Assembly (NCBI GenBank): GCA_031772625.1
Contig: CM062812.1
Coordinates: forward strand, 735,045,714 to 735,109,713
DNA length: 64,000 nt
Reading direction: 5' to 3'
Origin: Pinus tabuliformis
Taxonomy: Eukaryota; Streptophyta; Pinopsida; Pinales; Pinaceae
Part shown: positions 58,580-64,000 of the stretch, one piece after another
Layout of the letters: each line of letters opens with the position of its first letter
How positions within the stretch are numbered: the stretch's first letter is position 1
Notes under the pieces: model-generated
Database searches by the model: none
Told to the model about the DNA's origin: nothing
What the model saw: the letters and a program-made list of their open reading frames with translations, nothing else
Translations under genes and position numbers: made by a program

Positions 58580-59836
58580 GTGCCTGGGGGCAAGCAAAAG
58601 GCATCTAACAAAAATCCACACACAGCACGGACCGGGCCCAAATCGCCATGTGTCATATGTAGAGAGGACCACCTCCACCGTGATTGTCCCAGTATTCCCC
58701 GGATACTAAGGGACTGGTCCCCTCGTTTGCGCAGTTCGGAAGCGTCAACCTCTGACAACCAGGTTGAATGCTTACCATCGACCAACGAAAGTGAAGGTCC
58801 TAGACGACAAAGGGGAATGAGATTCCCCTGCGAACTGTGTGAAGGCAATCACACCCTCCGCCGTTGTCCCTTTTTAGACGAAGCCAAGGGAGTTTTGGAA
58901 GATCAACCGGTTGCACCGTTGCTACTTCCTCCTGGATACCAAAAACTCGCGCCAAGTCCTTCGTTGGTTGAAAATACAGCTGCCCTGCTCATAGGGCCAG
59001 CTGAAGTGTCAGTCACTGAAAGTGAACCTACTGAATCCGGACCGGACGAAAGTCCAAAGGTCGAAACGGCAGTTGACCCGGTTCTCCCTTCAGGAGTTTC
59101 ATCTTCAAATACCACAGTCACCGAGGATTCATCTTCAGTTGACACCCCTACCGAAGAGAGTAAGGATGACACCGTCCAGATTCTTTTCATCAACACCGAT
59201 TCTGATGAACATCAGGGCAATGTGCCCACTCCTTTATCGCAGGAAGGAGCATCGTCAGGATCATACCCGGCCGTATATTCGGTCCCACCACCAAGCAACC
59301 TGGTTGTGTCCTTTGATTGGAACCAACTAGGCAGACCCCGGTTACCAGCCAATATACCATTTAGAATTATAGTCCAAATATACAAAATGGTGATGGCTGG
59401 GACTATCATTGATGAAGGGGCATCTGTGAGTATCCTGTCCTCTATTGCTTGGAAAGCACTGGGTTGCCCGGCGCTTTTGCCTGAGACAAGGAATCTCTCG
59501 GGTTTTGACAAAGGAACCAGTCGACCATTGGGGATTCTACCTAATGTGCCTATTACATTGAAAGGGAAGGCTGTCAAGATGAATTTGATGGTCGTCCAAG
59601 GACCCTTGGATTATAACCTACTCCTTGGACGAGACTACATATATTGCATGGAAGCAATAGTCTCCTCACTCTTTCGAATAATGTGTTTTCCATACGAAGG
59701 AAGAATGGTCAAGCTCGTAGACCAACTTTCATTTCCGGGATCACACATCGCAAATAGTCACATACCTATCCTGAATGGTCTATTTGATCAAGAAAGGTCT
59801 CTACCTCCGATTCTTCTTCCTGATGAGTGCGAGTAA
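58580..59836 (+). mobile_element. Gag zinc-knuckle plus aspartic protease ORF (418 codons)
   Basis: A Lys/Glu-rich start is followed by two zinc-knuckle-like motifs: CVICREDHLHRDC near residues 24-36 and CELCEGNHTLRRC near 84-96. They have C-x2-C-x3/4-H-x4-C spacing. A Ser/Thr/Pro-rich linker spans about 105-245. A retropepsin-like domain from about 260 has IIDEGASVSIL near 276-286 and LLLGRDYI near 347-354. The canonical D-T/S-G-A active site is DEGA here. The ORF ends shortly after the protease and no polymerase follows. In an active element this would bind and package RNA and process the polyprotein; here it belongs to a fossil or parasite of a partner element. Confidence 0.8.
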
Positions 59837-62562
59837 TTCGGGAAAGTAGGGTCGGAACCCAGGGGGCATGCATCCTGGTCTGCTGGGGTCAGAGAAAACC
59901 TTGGGTGTAAAGTAGAATTTCCGCGAGAGAATATGACTAGTCCGTACCCCGTCCCCTCCTTCATCTTTGTAAAACAGAAGAGCCGGCAAGAGCTCTCATG
60001 CAGAGGAAGGGGCAGTTAGGAATGGGGTTGTTCTGGAAAAAGATTCTTTTGTTAAAGTTAATTGTGTGGCGGAGCATCGTCATTCACCTTTGTCTAAATA
60101 AGTAGGCTCTGCCAAAGAAAGGGATCCGTTTGCGGCAGCAAGTAGTAACCATCTTTGGGTAAAAGGCAAGCCTCACCCATTAAAACAAATGTTTTAAAGG
60201 ATAAGTAGGGGCAGCCTCCAAAGAAAGAGATTATATTGCTGCAACAAATTGTAACCATCTTTGTGTAACCTAATGATAGGCATCGCCGAAGAAATTTTCT
60301 GTTTGAAAGGATTAGCAGAACGATCTTTGGATAACCTGAAAGAGGTAAGCCTCACCCATTGAAAACAAGGGTTTTCAACGGACAAGTAGGGCGACCTTGA
60401 AATTAGACTTACACCTGGGGGCATGCAAACCTCTTGGAATGCAAGCACGGGCGGCTATTTTGTTTTTTAGTTTTTTAGGTCCTCCCTTTAAACCTGTAGG
60501 TCTAACCCGTTAAACTCGTAGGATTAGCCGATACCAAGCTTGCATAAAGAGAGGATATGGAGCAAAGCGTAGGGAGATGAAGCTCCTTAAAACATAGCAA
60601 TCTTCCAAGAGACCTTCCTACTGTATGACTGGTAAAAACGAGCAGTTTTGGCATAGTTCATGCTCGTTAAAAAATAAACGCAAAACCGAGCAGTTTTAAC
60701 GCGGACTTCATGCTCGTTAAAAAATAAACATAAGCATGTGAGCAAGCTTCCCCCCAGAGTTCAAGCTCATCCAGAAAAAATGAACCGGTAAATAACCATT
60801 TGAGACCGTAAATTCATCAGCCACAAAAGCCTTGGTCGTGTTTGTGCATCGTCACCTCCACTTTTCATTTGGCCGATCATTCACATCCACTTGATTGTTT
60901 ACCTATTTTGAGGAACAGCTGCGAAGAGTGATTTCACTTAGCCATCCTTGTAATACTGCCGTGATTGGAAAATTCCAACCTGTACCTGGAATCTGCTGCT
61001 ATCCCTGTTTATCACTCGTTCCTCAAAATACGAGTCTTCTTTGAGCTCTTTTCACCGACTTGTAAAATATGAAAAGTTTGCCGAGTTTTGGCCTTCCAGC
61101 TCGTTAAAAGGACCGGAAGAGCTATCCCTCCTCTAGATTTTAATCTTTTTGGACCTGAGGGATTATTGCACAAAAAGATCGAGCACTTGTCTAGTTCGGC
61201 TCGATAAAGATATCGAACATTCATCCCTTCTGTATTGTTTTATACTTTTTCGGACTTAAGGGATTAGATGACGAAAAAGGACCCCTGGAGTCCACTTTAT
61301 GTAGCCTTTTCAGACTCTCTAAAGATGAAAAGGACCGAGTTGTCTTTGTCGCTGGGCTCGTTAAATACATTAAATAGCGACAAACTTGTCTTTAGACGAG
61401 AACGAGTTTCCCTATCGCTAGGCTCATTAAAACATAGCGATGGGCTTGCCCGAAGGGCAGGTTATAGAACAAGCATATGTTATCCTCCTCAAGCTTGACA
61501 AAAATAAAGAGGTACTGGTTAGAAATGACTGGGGAAAAATTGGGAGAACCTCAAAGCTTAATGGTAGCAAGTCGCTCTTGAACATGACACTTTTGCCTCC
61601 GTAAATATCGGGTTGGGTTATTGTCATTCACCGGTCCCTTCACCATGGTCTCGCCATACCATCCATACATGGGGTAATGCTACCGATACATCACATCAGT
61701 GTCGTTATATGTTCAAGAGATGTCATTCAGAAAGTGTCAACCGGGTCCCATCCACTACCATACATCATCTTTCATCCTTCCATGACCGCCACCCTGAATC
61801 ATATTTCACAGATCGTTTTCACCATCATCACTAGCTCCGTTCCGTGTCACTGATGTGGGATTCATTAAGGCCCTCCTTTGACGGATCACTTCTTGTTGAC
61901 ATCAGCTCATTATCCAAGAAGTTGATCTAGGAACACCCCCTCAGTACTTTGAAGCTTGCATGCCTCAATGGCAAGTTTCTCACTTCCGGCGATAGGTATA
62001 CATTAATGACCTTCGACCAAGAGACTTTGCGTGGTGTTCAACGTCAGATCCTATATTCACGCCACGTGAATTGTGCTACAGTACCTTGAGGGTCATCATC
62101 ATTATCGGTGATTCCTCTCACGCTTGTTAACAGGTTACATTATTGACTGGTAATCAAGCGATGTCTTTCCATGTTCGACTTCAAGAAATTCTCACATGGA
62201 TCGACTTGTACTAGAGTGAAGATCGGACAAGTTGAAGACCCCGGATCTAGTTTCATCCATCCGGGCTGCGATATATATTCAGGAGATAAAAACATAGACA
62301 TGTGCAACAGATGATCATCCTACTAAAAGGATGATAATTAAAAGCAGAGAATTATCAGTCTATTATCAGACGATCGTCTGTTTATGTACAACAAATGTAT
62401 TTATAAAGCTGAGCATGGGACATGCCCGCATCAGCTAGATCATGAAAAGAAAGTATGAAAAGATAATGTATTGTATTGTATTTTGTTACAGGTCACCTCC
62501 CGACGATTAAATGAACTTCGGATCCTCCTAATAAAGCATTTCACCCGATAAACGACCTCATA
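59837..62562 (+). other. Noncoding 3' internal region of the Gypsy-type element
   Basis: About 2.7 kb without polymerase motifs. It contains imperfect repeats: 'AACCATCTTTG' with 'GCAAGCCTCACCCATT' blocks near 60150-60400, and 'GAGCAGTTTT...CATGCTCGTTAAAAAATAAAC' twice near 60640-60730. 'CTCGTTAAA' recurs later, for example near 61080 and 61350. Short ORFs (such as 61268-61498 and 61613-61834) have no recognisable motif. Confidence 0.7.
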
Positions 62563-62576
62563 CTTTAGGGGGCAAC
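62563..62576 (+). other. Polypurine tract of the Gypsy-type element
   Basis: 'TTTAGGGGGCAAC' directly precedes the 3' LTR, the expected place for plus-strand priming. Confidence 0.8.
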
Positions 62577-63628
62577 TTTTATAGACATTTTTGTGCCTTA
62601 CAGCATAGAGCATGAAATGTCAATAATCTGAGGGATCCAAAGTCCCTAAACATGTTTTTCTTACCCTTAGAGGAACAAGGTCAGCAAACCATAGCACTGC
62701 AAATCAGTTCTCCACTGAAAAACACTCAAAAACAGGTCAATTTTGGATCAAAGCAGCTGCTCCACTAAGCATCTGCGCTGAATGACAAAAGCTCCATGGT
62801 GTACCTGCGCTGCATAGCAAGTGCAACAAAGGCTACCTGCGCTGGGCGTACTTTGACATGTGGAGGAATCTTTTCTCAATGTGCCAGTGCCCAGGAAGCT
62901 TCCAAAATGACACTTGGATCAGAAGATTCGCCTAATGATGAGTAAAGAGGTTCTAAAACTCCAAGTGGAAGGTAGAAACTCCGAGTGGACTCAAGGACTG
63001 AAGAACAACTGGAGTTGAAGAGGACAACAAGTCACACATCAAGCTGACTTATCTTCACTCCAAAACTCTATATAAGGATCTCATCCCATGGGATCTAGAA
63101 GGCCGGAATTTTGTGCAAAGAATTGCTGTTGGTTTATAGTTGTGAGTATTGGGTGATTGCTTGAGGGAGGTGAAGAGGAGATTTCTTTCCGTCAGGAAGG
63201 TGATGCTGGATTGGACCTCTCACGGTTGTATCACCGCCTGAACCTTACTTCCTTATATTAATAAAGCATTTGAGGTTCTTCTATTCGCATGTGTTTCAAT
63301 GGTGTATTGTCTTACTTGCGTATTTGATTTATGCTAATCCTTGAATCAATTATGAATGCATGCTTCTTGTAGTTTTCCTTTTCTTGTCTTGTTCGCAGGA
63401 TCTCGTGTAGCTGGGCCCGTGAGAAGACTTGGAGCTCGGAGCGAGCGGCAAATAGAGGAGATTGGATCGACCATTTGCGCAAGACATCGGTAAGTGGATC
63501 TCTTCCTTTCATCTCTTGCATGTCATAAAGAAGTAACTTTAGATAGCTTTGCTTCAGCTGTTGCTAAGGAACTATCACCCTTAGAGTGGGATAGGGTCAT
63601 TCCGTGTTGGATACTTTTCCCCACAACA
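62577..63628 (+). repeat. 3' LTR of the Gypsy-type element
   Basis: 1052 bp aligning without net length change to 55481-56532, ending CCCCACAACA at the ATAAT duplication. Confidence 0.95.
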
Positions 63629-63633
63629 ATAAT

Positions 63634-64000
63634 TAATAGGATTTTTAGGGAGCCATTTGTAAGCAGAGGTTGCTAAGAGCTCATGAAGCTTAGCTACATA
63701 ATTGGAGGAATTTCACAATCTAGTATGTTAAAATTAGTTTATACTATCTCATCACTTTGCTCAAACTTAAGTTCTCGTTTTCACACGATTATGGTATGGA
63801 ATTTAACTTTTTGTTAAGAAAATGCCATCACACCCTCACTATTTTTTTATAAATGTGGGATGGCATGAATGCTGTTTGGGAGTGATAGATTTTAGCTATT
63901 AGAGATTAGGACTGCTTCTCTCTTTCATTGTATTTAGAAATGGCTTTATTGAAGAAGTGGCAGGGAATCTGATCCATGTTGCAGCTGTTGATTGCATACT
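63634..64000. repeat. Segmental duplication unit 2 resumes (second subunit, cut by window end)
   Basis: From 'TAATAGGATTTTTAGGGAGCC' onward it matches 51162-51530 of unit 1, including 'TAGAGATTAGGACTGCTTC' or its close variant. The right-hand end of the unit lies outside the window. Confidence 0.9.

Larger units (their letters stand above)
55476..63633 (+). mobile_element. Ty3/Gypsy-type LTR element lacking recognisable pol (Tat/Ogre-like primer site)
   Basis: The element spans 55481-63628 (about 8.1 kb), flanked by the duplicated 5-mer ATAAT (55476-55480 and 63629-63633). Removing it restores the subunit word 'GATATAATTAATAGG'. Two LTRs of 1052 bp each differ at about 16 positions (~1.5%), so the insertion is recent relative to the Copia element. 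At a conifer-like neutral rate this would mean a few million years, at an angiosperm rate well under one million; the rate is an assumption. It has a tRNA-Arg-type primer site, a gag-protease ORF and a polypurine tract. I find no reverse transcriptase, RNase H or integrase motifs, so it looks non-autonomous. The coding part is also broken in a few places. Confidence 0.93.

Noticed and set aside
58427-58848. Minus-strand ORFs of 83-115 codons opposite the gag ORF, with long Phe/Leu runs
   Set aside because: The Phe/Leu runs are the shadow of the Lys-rich gag stretch on the other strand.
1-64000. Search for rRNA, tRNA, CRISPR, Helitron or terminal-inverted-repeat transposons, Polintons and organellar genes
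   Set aside because: None showed diagnostic sequence by reading. Only a computational search could exclude degenerate copies.

Overview
The window looks like nuclear DNA from a seed plant with a large, AT-rich, repeat-loaded genome, and a gymnosperm-type genome is plausible. This rests on plant-type LTR retrotransposons (one Copia, one Ty3/Gypsy), on fragments of a calcium-dependent protein kinase (CDPK, a plant/protist family) interrupted by intron-like DNA, and on very low coding density. I see no rRNA, tRNA, CRISPR or bacterial-style operon, and no complete host gene. The species assignment is inference.

Region 1 (1-34385) is dominated by one tandem array of about 13 units of roughly 1.2-1.5 kb. 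Units fall into types that recur in the same order (A-B-C-D at 50-5291 and again at 17912-32101, with an extra A-B pair at 15092-17911), so this is a higher-order repeat. Many units keep remnants of the same minus-strand reading frame, longest at 18421-18813. Three things interrupt the array. The first, 5331-11699, is AT-rich DNA holding a two-component satellite (8335-10941) with a ~570 bp higher-order period that ends in a 41-bp-arm foldback. The second is a 2.1 kb insert (11806-13943) carrying scraps of Gypsy and Copia elements. The third is a full-length but broken Copia element on the minus strand (22650-31221) with two LTRs, a CTACA target duplication, a primer-binding site and a polypurine tract.

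Region 2 (34386-48160) starts with AT-rich DNA and a short coding-like stretch (35531-35960). It then has a second tandem array (about 36000-43760, period ~1.9-2.2 kb). Each of its four units carries two decayed exons of a CDPK kinase domain, and three units also keep an open antisense frame of 93-101 codons. A possible terminal exon (44955-45044) and about 3 kb of featureless AT-rich DNA follow.

Region 3 (48161-64000) is a ~4.3 kb segmental tandem duplication. Each unit contains two copies of a small ORF with a YALNFDDGCW-type box and two copies of a ~1.4 kb subunit with longer unrecognised ORFs (up to 211 codons). The second unit is split by a Ty3/Gypsy-type LTR element (55481-63628) with 1052-bp LTRs about 1.5% different, an ATAAT target duplication and a tRNA-Arg-type primer site. 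It has a gag-protease ORF but no recognisable reverse transcriptase or integrase, plus a 107-codon antisense ORF ahead of gag.

Both full-length elements sit inside already duplicated DNA whose sister copies lack them. Local tandem duplication therefore came first, the Copia insertion (LTRs roughly 5-7% apart by eye) is older, and the Gypsy insertion is younger.
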